A DNA stretch of 49,324 bases from Acholeplasmataceae bacterium. Its GTDB lineage: Bacteria > Bacillota_I > Bacilli_A > Acholeplasmatales > Acholeplasmataceae. A program made the position numbers and the translations under genes. Below are positions 1 to 9,024 of the stretch, in pieces. The notes beneath the pieces are model-generated. The model did not search any database, was not told where the DNA came from, and saw nothing but the letters and a program-made list of their open reading frames with translations. The DNA lies in contig JAFGTQ010000037.1 in the NCBI GenBank assembly GCA_016934015.1, forward strand, positions 1 to 49,324, in the 5' to 3' direction. Within the stretch, counting starts at the first letter, position 1; each line of letters opens with the position of its first letter.

Positions 1-937
1 CCATTTTATGTTGATCATAATAGAATTTTTCGGCTTTATTATGGAAATCTCCATGGAAGACTGTCAATACATTTTCATAAATTGAATAAGCGAAATATGT
101 TTTATTCTTACTTTTGATATAACTGACTATTAGTTGGTTTTCTTCTACCGGAATAGGGTTAGTCTTAGTAAAATGATATGTTTTTGAATCGTATAATGCT
201 GCTCCCTTCATCAGGATCATCGGAAGATTAAAATTGACGCCATTTAATGCTTGAAAGAGTGTGCTTGGTGTTCGTGTTGTTGCTATCGTGATGCTAGCTC
301 CTTGACCTATAAGATGATTAAGTTTATGTTTGGAATATCCAGATAGTTCCTGTTGATCAACAAACAGAGTTCCATCTAAACCACTGATAAACAAGATATC
401 TTTATTTTTAACATAATTGAAATGAATGCTATTAATTAGCAATGCTAAAATAACACCAAATATAGTTGATAAAATACGGTTAGCCGCGAAATATTCGATT
501 GGAAGGTTATTTCTTATCGATACTGTGACGCTTAAGTATGTAAGGATGGTAACGAAGGTTGCCATCGTTTGTTTCATTAAAACTGTAGCATATATTAAAG
601 GAATTACCCCTAATCCAACAAGCATATAAAAAATAAACATATTAATTGAAACATTTAATGCAGTTTCAATCGGATTATGGAAAATAGCTTGATAAATATA
701 GATAATCAGAACACCGTAGATTCCTCCAAAAACTGATCCTATAGCTCTAATTTTCGCTTGTCTAAAACTTGCTGAATAATCGGTTTGGAGTGAATAAGCA
801 GCTGCTATTCCTGCAAAAAATGGTGAATACCATAAAGTGGCAGTCTCGGGATTGATGGAATGAATCACAAAATAAACGAATAAAGTCATTAGAACCGCTA
901 AAGAAGTTTTTATATTTCTTAATCCTATTTTAGGCAT
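1..937 (-). CDS. FUSC/aromatic-acid-exporter-type membrane protein fused to HAD-like domain (partial)
   Basis: The reading frame is open from an ATG at 937 (ribosome site AGGAG just upstream) to the window edge, so the C-terminus is missing and at least 312 residues are present. Residues 1-175 form a run of hydrophobic helices resembling the N-terminal half of FUSC/DUF939-type membrane proteins (YqjA-like). From about residue 181 the sequence changes to a Cof-type HAD hydrolase start, ISGLDGTLF, followed by a plausible cap and core segment. The normal HAD motif is DxDGT; here the nucleophile Asp is Gly186 (codon 380-382), so phosphatase activity is doubtful. It is the last gene of the minus-strand accessory array. 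The family call rests on motif and hydrophobicity only. Confidence 0.7.
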   Translation of the reverse strand, partial: MPKIGLRNIKTSLAVLMTLFVYFVIHSINPETATLWYSPFFAGIAAAYSLQTDYSASFRQAKIRAIGSVFGGIYGVLIIYIYQAIFHNPIETALNVSINMFIFYMLVGLGVIPLIYATVLMKQTMATFVTILTYLSVTVSIRNNLPIEYFAANRILSTIFGVILALLINSIHFNYVKNKDILFISGLDGTLFVDQQELSGYSKHKLNHLIGQGASITIATTRTPSTLFQALNGVNFNLPMILMKGAALYDSKTYHFTKTNPIPVEENQLIVSYIKSKNKTYFAYSIYENVLTVFHGDFHNKAEKFYYDQHKM

Positions 938-1304
938 AATAAGCATCTCCTTTTTATTTCTCACACTAAGCATTTTGATTATATTTTAATAATATCAATC
1001 GAATATAACAGAATTTCTTATCCATATTGTCCACTATTCTATACTAGCGCCTTAAAGTATCTTTTTGATGTTTCATAAAGATTATAATACAAAATAATAA
1101 AGAATTGAGTGAAGTAATTTTAAAAGATTAATTTATATAAATAAAGCTCTTCCTAAGAATAAAAAGAGCGTTTCATAATAATATTGGTGACCAGTACAGA
1201 TCATTAATGCAAATTTGAAATTCATGTATAACCTACTTAAAATGTTTTTTGTTTAACTATATGTCTTTAATACAGAACATAAAATTCTTTCAAACTAAAT
1301 CAAA
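938..1304. other. Intergenic spacer 1 (no gene)
   Basis: This 367-bp AT-rich spacer holds no convincing ORF. It contains the ribosome site of the gene at 1-937 and the most degenerate tRNA-end/terminator module of the array (1141-1204). No clear copy of the 102-bp inverted-palindrome element is visible here. Confidence 0.6.
1141..1204 (-). repeat. tRNA-end/terminator module 1 (degenerate)
   Basis: Read on the minus strand, a hairpin made by TGGTCA pairing with TGATC (1188-1203) ends in GGTCACCA like the 3' end of tRNA-Glu. A terminator hairpin GCTCTT/AAGAGC (1146-1151 with 1164-1169) follows, then a T-rich tail. The stretch AGAGCGTTTCATAATAATAT next to the tRNA end is nearly the same as in the module at 10641-10664, so the two are homologous beyond the tRNA part. 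Confidence 0.65.
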
Positions 1305-2441
1305 CTATAATTCCTCAACAACAATTTGGTTTTTCCCGTGAGTTTTTCCATGAATAAGGGCTTTATCTGCGTGATGTAATAACGTATCAAAATCTCTGTT
1401 TTCTTCAGTATATACCATGCCTATGGTAACGGTAATTCTTACTTTTTTTGAAGTGTAAGATGTTTTATTAATAATCTTTTTAATTTCATCAGCAAAAAGA
1501 AATGCTTCCTCTTTAGTAACACCAGAAGCCATCATGACAAACTCTTCTCCTCCCCATCGACAGAGCAAGTCTTCTTCACGTATGGCTTTTTTGATAGAGG
1601 TAATCATTTGTAGTAAAATATCATCTCCGGTAATATGACCATAGATATCATTGACCGCTTTGAAATCATCGACATCAATCATGTATAGAGCGATACCACG
1701 TTCTTTAATAAAATCTTTACATAAATATTCTTGTGCCAGTGTTAAAAATCCTCGACGATTATAAACTTTCGTTAAATAATCAATTGTTGATTGTTCTTTA
1801 AGTAACTCGGTTTTTTTGATTAACTCAGTATTTAATTCAGTGATTTTAGCATTTAAAAGAATGATTTCTTCTTTACTCAATATCAGTTTAACTAATGATT
1901 GATAGCGATAATGGGCGACAAAAGGAGCAATGATACTGAACATGATGATGAAACCTCCCCCATGTAAATACCAATCTGAGAAAGAGTAAGTTTGAAAAAC
2001 GAGCTTTGCTGTCAACAATAATAGCATGTATAGTACACTGAGCAAAGCAGATTGTTTAAGAGAAACAACATTAATCAATGAAGGAAAAAGAATGACCACA
2101 AATGCTGCCGTAAAGTTAACTACATTAAGCTCAGCAACATCAAAAACAAAAATCTCTGGAGCAATGGTCATAAAGAGATAAATTGGGGTAAGTTGGGATA
2201 TAAGTAAAGTAAAGTGTGAAACCTTATTCTTCTTAAAAAGATTAAGCAAAAATAATATGATTACAACAATCATAATACGAATAATAAGTACGTAATACCA
2301 TTGATCGGGAAGTGTTTGAATGTCAAAAATAGCATTGATAAGCAGTAACGCGATTGCTATATAAATAAAAATAGTTAAGGATGAGGATTTACGTTGATCA
2401 AGCTCGTGTTGAACGTATTCTGAATAAATGCTGTGTGTCAT
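1305..2441 (-). CDS. Membrane-bound diguanylate cyclase (GGDEF)
   Basis: Predicted to make c-di-GMP from two GTP at the inner face of the membrane. Residues about 20-200 hold roughly six hydrophobic helices with no recognised extracellular sensor; a short helical linker follows. The GGDEF domain begins at DYLTKVYNRRGF and carries the active motif RWGGEEF. An inhibitory I-site (REED, RxxD) sits five residues before the active site, so product feedback is expected. The ATG has a good ribosome site (AAGAGG) and the 378-aa length suits a 6TM-GGDEF protein. It stands alone between two tRNA-end spacers, so it behaves as a single-gene cassette. The signal it senses is unknown. Confidence 0.9.
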   Translation of the reverse strand: MTHSIYSEYVQHELDQRKSSSLTIFIYIAIALLLINAIFDIQTLPDQWYYVLIIRIMIVVIILFLLNLFKKNKVSHFTLLISQLTPIYLFMTIAPEIFVFDVAELNVVNFTAAFVVILFPSLINVVSLKQSALLSVLYMLLLLTAKLVFQTYSFSDWYLHGGGFIIMFSIIAPFVAHYRYQSLVKLILSKEEIILLNAKITELNTELIKKTELLKEQSTIDYLTKVYNRRGFLTLAQEYLCKDFIKERGIALYMIDVDDFKAVNDIYGHITGDDILLQMITSIKKAIREEDLLCRWGGEEFVMMASGVTKEEAFLFADEIKKIINKTSYTSKKVRITVTIGMVYTEENRDFDTLLHHADKALIHGKTHGKNQIVVEEL

Positions 2442-2800
2442 AAATTACCTCTTAATAAATAGTTTGAAGTGCAATCTAATTTTACCAAAAACCATCATAT
2501 AAGTATATATAGAAAGATATTACTATTTCCTTAATGCATAATTTCATAAATTCTTCCTAATTTGAATATATGTTTTAGATCTTGATTCTTGGATTGAAAG
2601 CAGTGTAGGTTAATGATAATCCAGTAAACGATAAGATCTACTTTTTTAGTATAAAATCTATTTTTTTGTTAGTTCTGGAATACCTTCAAAAAGGATAGGT
2701 ATACTCAAACTTAATGTGCGCTAATTTATTTTAAAGATAGTTATTGTAAAATGAAAAACGCATAGGAGATTGATGATTATTTCAGTTTAATAAATATAAA

Positions 2801-2880
2801 AGTAGTCATTCTCTAGCATGAGAATGACTACTCTATTAACTTTAGTGACTCGTACTGACTCACGAATTTTGCTGAGTGAA
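2801..2880 (-). repeat. tRNA-end/terminator module 2
   Basis: Minus strand: hairpin formed by 2845-2851 and 2857-2863 (plus-strand arms GTGACTC and GACTCAC, loop GTACT), then a terminator with a perfect 13-bp stem (2801-2813 with 2820-2832, loop TAGCAT) and a T-rich tail. The loop equals that of module 3 at 8795-8799, while one stem pair changed from C:G to T:A, a compensatory substitution. The flank TTTTGCTGAGT also matches module 3. Confidence 0.75.
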
Positions 2881-3080
2881 CCAATTTAGACTAGCATAGA
2901 AGTATTGATTTGTGCTGAACTACCCCTTATAAGGTACTACATTGCATTACAATTAAACCTTACAGTTCATTAAATTATCAGCCACCAGTGCCACTTATAG
3001 TTCAAGAACTAAGATCATAAATCTCTATTCTATATTGGAACATTTTATGGGGCAGTGCAAAATGACACCTTTAAAAATAG

Positions 3081-3101
3081 CCCTTCCTATTCAAGGAAGG
3101 G
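3081..3101 (-). terminator. Rho-independent terminator of the 3117-4894 genes
   Basis: Inverted repeat CCCTTCCT (3081-3088) with AGGAAGGG (3094-3101), loop ATTCA. On the minus strand it is followed by a short T-run. It lies 16 bp after the stop codon of the hydrolase gene. Confidence 0.85.
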
Positions 3102-3116
3102 TTAAAGTTTATTATT

Positions 3117-4496
3117 TTAAGCTGTTATATCAATCCATGTCAGTTCATCGTACGCACTTAAATCAATATTCTCTCTGATAACACCCTTTAAATGCTCATC
3201 GAAAAATAAGATCATTATATCTTTTTGCATGTCCACAAGATACTCTTTATCTAAAGAACCCGTGTATCCAATGAGACGCATCAGGGGAGAAAACATATAT
3301 GCCATAGTGAAATCTGAATGTGTCGTACCTTGAATTTGGTATAAGCTCGCTTGATTACTTGCTAAAATCAAATCATAGAGATGTGCGTTATTGAATCCTG
3401 TTTCCCACGTTTCACTTCTAAGGAAAAGCGCGGGCATATCTAAGCCCCTTACAATGTCCTCATTTAATATCGGTTCAACCCATGCGTCAAGTCCAATCAA
3501 TGCCGTAATACGATCATCATTTAGTGCAACAGCAACATCAGCTCCTCCACCTGTTGAATGTCCAATCAAGCCTATATGGTCTAAATCGAGTTTCCCGTAA
3601 AAAAATGAAGAGATATCACTGTTTTCTTCTTCTAAATAATCGAGTGTCTTTGATACATCACCTGCATATGTATAAACGAGTTGATTGGCAGCATCTAAAA
3701 AATGAGATTCAGATCGATCAGGTAAAGCATCTAAATTTTGGAATACAATCTCGTCTTGAAATTTGGTTGCTACAGATCCATATGTGTGATCAATCGATAT
3801 AACAATATATCCTTGGCTGGCAAGTTCTTCCGCTAAATCTGTATGAAGATACATAAAACCGCCCCAGCCGTGTGAAATAATCACAACAGGATATGTTTCC
3901 TCTTCATTGCTCATGAGAGGAAACCAATAAGCGTTTGATTCGATATCATTGATTTGATTTAAAACAAATGATGGTAGTCCAATACTTGTTGATAGACGTT
4001 TTGAAATATCATTATTTTGAATCCATGGTAAAGGCTCTTTAGATGGCGTGTTATGTGCAGGATACCACATTGTAAAAGTGAATTTTCTAATATCCATCGT
4101 ATCATCTGTATATAGTTCTAGACGATCCTCATCTTCTATATAAAATATAAATTGTCCAATAGGATAACTACCTCTTGGATCTGGAATCTCATATGCGGGA
4201 AATGCATAAAGAAAACCAAGCGATAAGAAAATACTTAGGGTAGAAATAACTATAAAGAGTACTTTGAAAATTTTTCTACTCGGTTTCAGTAAGTCAAACA
4301 GAATAAAAAGTATCCAAAACAAAAGGAGTGGAAAAAGCTGCCATTTAGCATGTCCAAATGAACTATGAATGATGAGTCCTATGACAGTAAAAATCATAAA
4401 AAATAGAATAATCTTTTGATTTAGTTTATTTTTGTTGAGTAATAGAATAAACATAAATAAAGATAAACCAACGATGAATAAATCCAAAAATTGCAT
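3117..4496 (-). CDS. Membrane-anchored PAF-acetylhydrolase-like alpha/beta hydrolase
   Basis: Likely an esterase or phospholipase-type hydrolase acting outside the cell or at the membrane. About the first 105 residues are four hydrophobic helices. The rest resembles platelet-activating-factor acetylhydrolase family II: oxyanion segment HGWGG, nucleophile elbow GHSTGGG, and later Asp and His in GLDAW and THSDF. The start is placed at the ATG at 4496 because AGGAGAGG lies five bases before it; an in-frame ATG at 4526 lies upstream of that ribosome site. This gives 459 aa. The 110-aa membrane protein gene lies 65 bp upstream on the same strand, and a terminator follows at 3081. The substrate cannot be told from sequence. 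Confidence 0.8.
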   Translation of the reverse strand: MQFLDLFIVGLSLFMFILLLNKNKLNQKIILFFMIFTVIGLIIHSSFGHAKWQLFPLLLFWILFILFDLLKPSRKIFKVLFIVISTLSIFLSLGFLYAFPAYEIPDPRGSYPIGQFIFYIEDEDRLELYTDDTMDIRKFTFTMWYPAHNTPSKEPLPWIQNNDISKRLSTSIGLPSFVLNQINDIESNAYWFPLMSNEEETYPVVIISHGWGGFMYLHTDLAEELASQGYIVISIDHTYGSVATKFQDEIVFQNLDALPDRSESHFLDAANQLVYTYAGDVSKTLDYLEEENSDISSFFYGKLDLDHIGLIGHSTGGGADVAVALNDDRITALIGLDAWVEPILNEDIVRGLDMPALFLRSETWETGFNNAHLYDLILASNQASLYQIQGTTHSDFTMAYMFSPLMRLIGYTGSLDKEYLVDMQKDIMILFFDEHLKGVIRENIDLSAYDELTWIDITA

Positions 4497-4561
4497 AAAG
4501 GCCTCTCCTAAAGATATATAATACATGTGATATGCTCTATGTCACGTTCATAGTCAAATGA

Positions 4562-4894
4562 TTATTTTTGATGTACAAATCTAAATAAAACAAGTTCTAT
4601 AATGATACCATACGCTAATCCTGCAAGAAAACCCATTAAATCTAAAAACTCAGTCGAACTATAAAAAGCAAATGATACAAAGGCCCCCAGTAAAAGACCT
4701 CTTACGCTTGCGATCATTAAAGTCTTTGGTCTAGAGAATAGCCCAATGATTAAGCCCATTAATAGACGATTAAACCAAAATGAAAACAAGTAAACATTGC
4801 TTAATGTATCAGGCATTCTAAGTGATGCACCCACAATGCATACAATACCAAGCATAGTTCCTAAAGCTAAACCATAGATTAAACGTTTGTTCAT
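4562..4894 (-). CDS. Small four-helix membrane protein, unknown
   Basis: A 110-aa protein made almost entirely of four hydrophobic segments (about residues 7-24, 38-55, 62-80, 85-104) with short polar turns. No catalytic motif or recognised family. The ATG is preceded by GGGAGGA, a strong ribosome site. It is the first gene of a two-gene unit with the downstream PAF-acetylhydrolase-like gene, so it may help that enzyme or the membrane it acts on; that is a guess from position alone. Confidence 0.75.
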   Translation of the reverse strand: MNKRLIYGLALGTMLGIVCIVGASLRMPDTLSNVYLFSFWFNRLLMGLIIGLFSRPKTLMIASVRGLLLGAFVSFAFYSSTEFLDLMGFLAGLAYGIIIELVLFRFVHQK

Positions 4895-5255
4895 AGGAAA
4901 TCCTCCCTTAAATAAAAAAACATCAAGATTAATCTTATCATATCATCAAACAAATAAATGTATAGATCACATTTGATAGAATCTTGAGTATGCGTGAACT
5001 CAATCTCATATGGCACTATAGAAGATTAAATCGTGTTAATCTATGAAAAAAACAGCCTTACTCTAATTAAATATATCATATCATAAATCATTTTATTGTT
5101 CAATTGAGTCTACTCTATCCACTTAGGTTTCTGATGTCCTATCAATAATGCAAATTGTAAAAAAAACTCAATTTTTCGTTATCGATAACAAGGAGCAATT
5201 ATTCACAATTTTATTTATAACACAAATACCACGTTATATTTTAATAAAAGACTCT

Positions 5256-5277
5256 AAAACTTATATCAACATAAGTT
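5256..5277. repeat. Single palindrome of the AACTTAT/ATAAGTT family
   Basis: AACTTAT (5258-5264), loop ATCAAC, ATAAGTT (5271-5277). It matches the left palindrome of the 102-bp elements at 8509, 10422 and 12357, but here it joins directly to sequence that in the 8509 copy follows the right palindrome. The interior and second palindrome (about 80 bp) are missing, as expected from deletion or recombination between the two ends. Confidence 0.75.
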
Positions 5278-5414
5278 ATACAAAAACAGGTGTTGACTCC
5301 CTAAATAGATAATTTTGTTTCAAACCAATTTTTTGAGCATTCCAAAATTCAGTTTCACACCCCATATAATTGCTTAAGGATTAAATGCAATAATGGCTTA
5401 ACAAGAATAAAAAA

Positions 5415-5473
5415 GCCCATCTCATGCATGAGATGGGCGGCAATAAAATTGTTGGTGATCCGTAGCGGTTTAG
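5415..5473 (-). repeat. tRNA-end/terminator module A
   Basis: The terminator is a perfect 24-bp palindrome (5415-5438, arms GCCCATCTCATG/CATGAGATGGGC) followed on the minus strand by a run of T. Next to it, 5453-5463 reads TGGTGATCCGT on the plus strand, the reverse complement of a tRNA-Glu-like acceptor end with one change. The module lies about 15 bp beyond the stop codon of the large sensor gene. Confidence 0.75.
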
Positions 5474-5487
5474 AATCCAGGAATCCA

Positions 5488-8181
5488 TTATGACGTCATA
5501 TACTCTTTTTCTGTAATTGCTTTTATAAATATCCCAACTAATTCTTTATCAAATTGAGAACCAGCACATCGATTTAATTCTGAAATCGCAACTTTGTAAT
5601 CTAAGGCTTTTCTATAGGGTCTATCAGCAGTCATTGCTTCATAAGCATCACAAATGCAAATTACTCTTGAAAACAGTGGTATTTCTTCTTCTTTAAGTCC
5701 ATTAGGATACCCTTTTCCATCCCATCTTTCATGATGAGTGAGTGCATATTCAGCTAGTTTAGAATATTTATCTGCAGAACGTAGGATATGATAACCATTA
5801 ATGGTATGAGTTTTCATAATAACCCATTCTTCATCTGTTAATTTCCCTGGCTTATCTAAAATACGATCTGGTATTGTTATTTTTCCTATATCATGCATCA
5901 AACCAGCAAATTCTAATTCTTTAGTTTGATCCTCACTTAAATAAAGTTTTTCACCCATCATCTTACAATAATCGCTCACTCTACTTGAATGTAATTTTTC
6001 TTCTTCATATTTCTCTTTTAATGTCTCAAAAAGAGTCATAATCGTTTCGTTGCGTGCGCTTTGTCCATGTAGAATTTTGTTTGCATACATTCTATCTTCT
6101 GCATTCTTTAAAACATCTTTTATATTGATAGATGAATTGATTTTAACATCATGACCTATGGATATAGAAAATTTAAAATCGTGATATTCGAAAGATAAAT
6201 TACCACTAGAGATAGAATTACGTATGATTTCGAACTCTTTTTCATTTGTATTGGGACAGATCATTACAAATTCATCTCCACCAATTCTTGCAACAAAATC
6301 ATCTTTTCTAATATGTTTTGTTAAGATGTTACTAACCTTGATAAGAACTGTATCACCTAAATCGTGCCCGTAGGCATCATTAATAAGTTTTAACCCATCT
6401 AAATCAATCATAGCAACAGTTAGAGGATAATATTCCTCATGATCCAATTCTAAAAGTTTTTCTTCAAAATATTTACGATTAGGTAGTCCTGTAAGATAAT
6501 CATGATTACTAGTGTATAAAATATCTTCTTCTTTATGCTTTTGCTCGGTTACATCCATCACCATCGAAATAATGAGTGGTGAGTTAGGAACATTAACACC
6601 TTGAGCTGTAATATAACGTACAATTTTACCATTTTTAGTAATCGGTACATATTCCCATCTTTTCAGTTTAGGATCATTACTAGCTAGTCCCATTAATACT
6701 TTTTCTTTAATTTCTTTTCTAAATGTTTCATCTTCATAAACTACATCCCAAAATGAATCTGGTTTCATCAAAGCTTCTCTAGTCGTTCCATAAAATATAG
6801 GAAAATTACTATTCATATATTCAAAATTAACTTCAGGATCAACTGAATTTACAGCGATACCGATAATTAGATTATCCATTACCAGTTTTAAACGATCGAG
6901 TGTTTCATTAAGTTGCAGTTCAGTTTCAATCAAATCATTAATGACTTCAGTATAAATAATGATACCAGCAATTTCACCATTGACATCATACCAAGGTTGA
7001 GATAACCAGCGTGTATATTGAACGCTTCCGTCTAATCGTATGAAATCATCGCGATCACCTGAAACAGTTTCACCTTTTAAACTTCTTTGATGCACATCTC
7101 TCCATTTTTGTGGAAGATCAGGAAAAACCTCATAATGATGTTTACCTACAATATCTTTACTTACGTTATATATTTCACAATATCGATCACTAACATACAC
7201 GTAATTTAAATCTTTATCGTGAACAGCTATCCCTTGGTTACTTCGACCAATAATGTATTGCAACAGTTCTTTTCTGTAGTTGATTTCATGCTCTGATTCT
7301 ATTCTATCAGTGATATCTCTTGCAAATGCAGAAGCACCAATAATCTCTTGTTTATCATTATATATTGGATTATAAATTGACTCATAATACCTAATATTTA
7401 CGTCACCATACTCTTGAATTGTTTTGTGTGATTTACCTGATAATGCTAAATCATAGTTTCTTTTAGCGTTTTCTTTATCTACATTTGATGATATAGCATC
7501 CATTAAGTTTGAACCAGTTTTTATATCTGCATTGTATGCGAATTTCATTACGTCTTTATGCACTTTATTGAAATATAAGTAATTGTAATTCTTATCGATA
7601 GCCAATATGATGAAATCTGTAGGGCTTTCTAAACTGGATTTCAGTAGCAATTCAGAGTTTTCTTTTTCAATCCTATCGATAGTTAAATCAACAATCATTT
7701 GAGTGAGATTTAATAAAAAATCAATAATATCTTCGATTTGTTTTTCAGTAACTATTGGAACTTCCTTAAGTGATTTTAAGTATGCTTTTTCATCAAAACC
7801 ATATTTCTTAGCTTGATCAACAAAAAAATTAATATTTGGTTTTTCTAAAAAACATTGTCCAGTAAAAAGATTGGCTATATGTTCACCTTGAATGATAATT
7901 GGTACTGCAATATCAATTAGACCATTATGACATTTATAGATGCTGTATTTTTTATCTCTACTTACATCATTTGCTAAAACTGTATCACTGATTTTGCAGT
8001 TTTTGCTCGTCTCTGTGTTGACACGATGAAAATCTGTACATATGTGTCTCCATCCTGATTTAGAAATAATATTTCCTTCAATATCTAAAATAGCAGTTAC
8101 AAATCCAGTCGACTTATTAAACCCCTCTAACAAAATATTGAATCTATTAAAATCAATGTACTTCAATATGTCTTTTTTCAT
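5488..8181 (-). CDS. PocR-PAS-PAS-PAS-GGDEF-HD-GYP c-di-GMP sensor enzyme
   Basis: A soluble, multi-sensor protein predicted both to make and to degrade c-di-GMP. In order: a PocR-type ligand-binding domain (about residues 10-165, with conserved C, GWRHIC, and the CHNGLIDIAVPI and TGQCF segments), three PAS domains (about 180-550), a GGDEF domain with intact RIGGDEF and I-site RKDD, and an HD-GYP domain with HDIGK, HHERWDGKGYP and the DAYEAMTADRPYR tail. The start is placed at the ATG at 8181 because GAGGTG (8189-8194) precedes it; the longer frame from 8208 would include that ribosome site inside the coding sequence. The result is 897 aa. It is a single-gene unit flanked by tRNA-end modules. 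Which activity dominates is unknown. Confidence 0.9.
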   Translation of the reverse strand: MKKDILKYIDFNRFNILLEGFNKSTGFVTAILDIEGNIISKSGWRHICTDFHRVNTETSKNCKISDTVLANDVSRDKKYSIYKCHNGLIDIAVPIIIQGEHIANLFTGQCFLEKPNINFFVDQAKKYGFDEKAYLKSLKEVPIVTEKQIEDIIDFLLNLTQMIVDLTIDRIEKENSELLLKSSLESPTDFIILAIDKNYNYLYFNKVHKDVMKFAYNADIKTGSNLMDAISSNVDKENAKRNYDLALSGKSHKTIQEYGDVNIRYYESIYNPIYNDKQEIIGASAFARDITDRIESEHEINYRKELLQYIIGRSNQGIAVHDKDLNYVYVSDRYCEIYNVSKDIVGKHHYEVFPDLPQKWRDVHQRSLKGETVSGDRDDFIRLDGSVQYTRWLSQPWYDVNGEIAGIIIYTEVINDLIETELQLNETLDRLKLVMDNLIIGIAVNSVDPEVNFEYMNSNFPIFYGTTREALMKPDSFWDVVYEDETFRKEIKEKVLMGLASNDPKLKRWEYVPITKNGKIVRYITAQGVNVPNSPLIISMVMDVTEQKHKEEDILYTSNHDYLTGLPNRKYFEEKLLELDHEEYYPLTVAMIDLDGLKLINDAYGHDLGDTVLIKVSNILTKHIRKDDFVARIGGDEFVMICPNTNEKEFEIIRNSISSGNLSFEYHDFKFSISIGHDVKINSSINIKDVLKNAEDRMYANKILHGQSARNETIMTLFETLKEKYEEEKLHSSRVSDYCKMMGEKLYLSEDQTKELEFAGLMHDIGKITIPDRILDKPGKLTDEEWVIMKTHTINGYHILRSADKYSKLAEYALTHHERWDGKGYPNGLKEEEIPLFSRVICICDAYEAMTADRPYRKALDYKVAISELNRCAGSQFDKELVGIFIKAITEKEYMTS

Positions 8182-8508
8182 TCTCATCACCTCGATTGAT
8201 TTTGTCATTAGGTTAAGAAAATAAAGTCACAAATCATTATATATGTGTTGACATTTGCTTGTAGAAATGTACTTAATTGTTTTTATTATACTACAAAATC
8301 GAGCATAGACATATATTTCATCTTTTGATTGCCTATTTTGCAAAAAGAATTATCTTTGTACTTTTATGCATGTTAAATCCACAATTCTCTATCGGGATGG
8401 AATTCAACTCACAATTTGGTATACCTATTCTTTTATTTATTTTACTGGGTTTGACTTTATTTACCACGCATACCACGTGTACCACGTCATATTTTGAAGA
8501 AGCCTAGT

Positions 8509-8610
8509 AAAAACTTATATTTATATAAATTGGTATTTTTGCTGTCTTTTTGAAATAATGTATCAACTTCTAAACATGCGATTTAATTTTGCTTATATTG
8601 TCATAAGTTT
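8509..8610. repeat. 102-bp element with inverted terminal palindromes, copy B
   Basis: Left end AAAACTTATATTTATATAAA and right end GCTTATATTGTCATAAGTTT are inverted relative to each other, and each is itself palindromic. The interior is AT-rich and not conserved. The right 25 bp are almost identical to those of the copy at 12357-12460, and the overall length is the same as the other two full copies. Confidence 0.75.
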
Positions 8611-8747
8611 GGTAAAAACAGTGCTGACTTCCTAAATGGATGTTTTTGTTATAAACTAGTGTTTTTAAGCGTTCCAAAATTCAGTTTCATAATCTGATGA
8701 CTTGTTTAAAAATTCAAGTATAACAATCGCTTTACAAAGATAAAAAA

Positions 8748-8822
8748 GCCCCCATTTCGATATGAAATGAGGACACTCAAAGCGATGGTGACCCGTACTG
8801 GTTCACGATTTTTCCCGAGTAA
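8748..8822 (-). repeat. tRNA-end/terminator module B
   Basis: Terminator stem 8750-8758 with 8764-8772 (loop GATAT), with six T on the minus strand after it. Beside it, 8787-8798 reads GGTGACCCGTAC, identical to the reverse complement of the tRNA-Glu acceptor end. It folds as GTGACCC (8788-8794) with GGTTCAC (8800-8806), loop GTACT. Beyond the acceptor stem it no longer matches the tRNA T-arm but matches modules 2 and C. Confidence 0.8.
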
Positions 8823-9024
8823 TCTAAACTTAACAAGTATTTAAATGCAAACTTTTTACTGATATTTTTTGTTATTGCTGTATTTTTAAAATTAATTTCA
8901 TAATATTGGTGCAGATTGGATGATAGAAAATTTTATTACTATAGAAAATCACTTTAAAGACTTTATTTGCGTTACTAGCTTTAACAAAAAGAGAAACCTC
9001 TAGGTGTTACTAAACAAATATATG

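Larger units (their letters stand above)
2442..3116. other. Intergenic spacer 2 (no gene)
   Basis: A 675-bp AT-rich stretch without a credible ORF. It contains tRNA-end module 2 (2801-2880), the terminator of the upstream hydrolase gene (3081-3101), and a palindrome CCTTATAAGG near 2926-2940. The region 3040-3070 (GGGGCAGTGCAAAATGACACC-like) resembles the terminus of some insertion sequences, but no transposase is present. Confidence 0.55.
4895..5487. other. Intergenic spacer 3 (no gene) with tRNA-end module A
   Basis: A 593-bp AT-rich stretch with no credible ORF. A small inverted repeat (5023-5029 with 5036-5042) lies near its right-strand start. From about 5220 to 5480 it aligns with the spacer at 8470-8810, sharing TACCACGT-ATATTTT, a palindrome, an 18-nt identical run (TTCCAAAATTCAGTTTCA, 5340-5357 and 8672-8689), a terminator and the tRNA-like end. 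Confidence 0.7.
8182..9024. other. Intergenic spacer 4 (no gene) with module B
   Basis: An 840-bp AT-rich spacer. It holds the ribosome site of the sensor gene, a 9-bp triplicate (TACCACGCA, TACCACGTG, TACCACGTC, 8462-8488), the 102-bp palindrome-bounded element (8509-8610) and module B (8748-8820). A 76-codon plus-strand frame at 8277-8507 has no good ribosome site or recognisable product and is not annotated. Confidence 0.7.

Noticed and set aside
8277-8507. 76-codon plus-strand frame in spacer 4
   Set aside because: No good ribosome site, odd composition, and its end overlaps the triplicate repeat; more likely chance in AT-rich DNA.
8509-8610. Classical integron attC site
   Set aside because: The RYYYAAC/GTTRRRY boxes are not convincingly present and no intI is in the window; only the general layout is alike.
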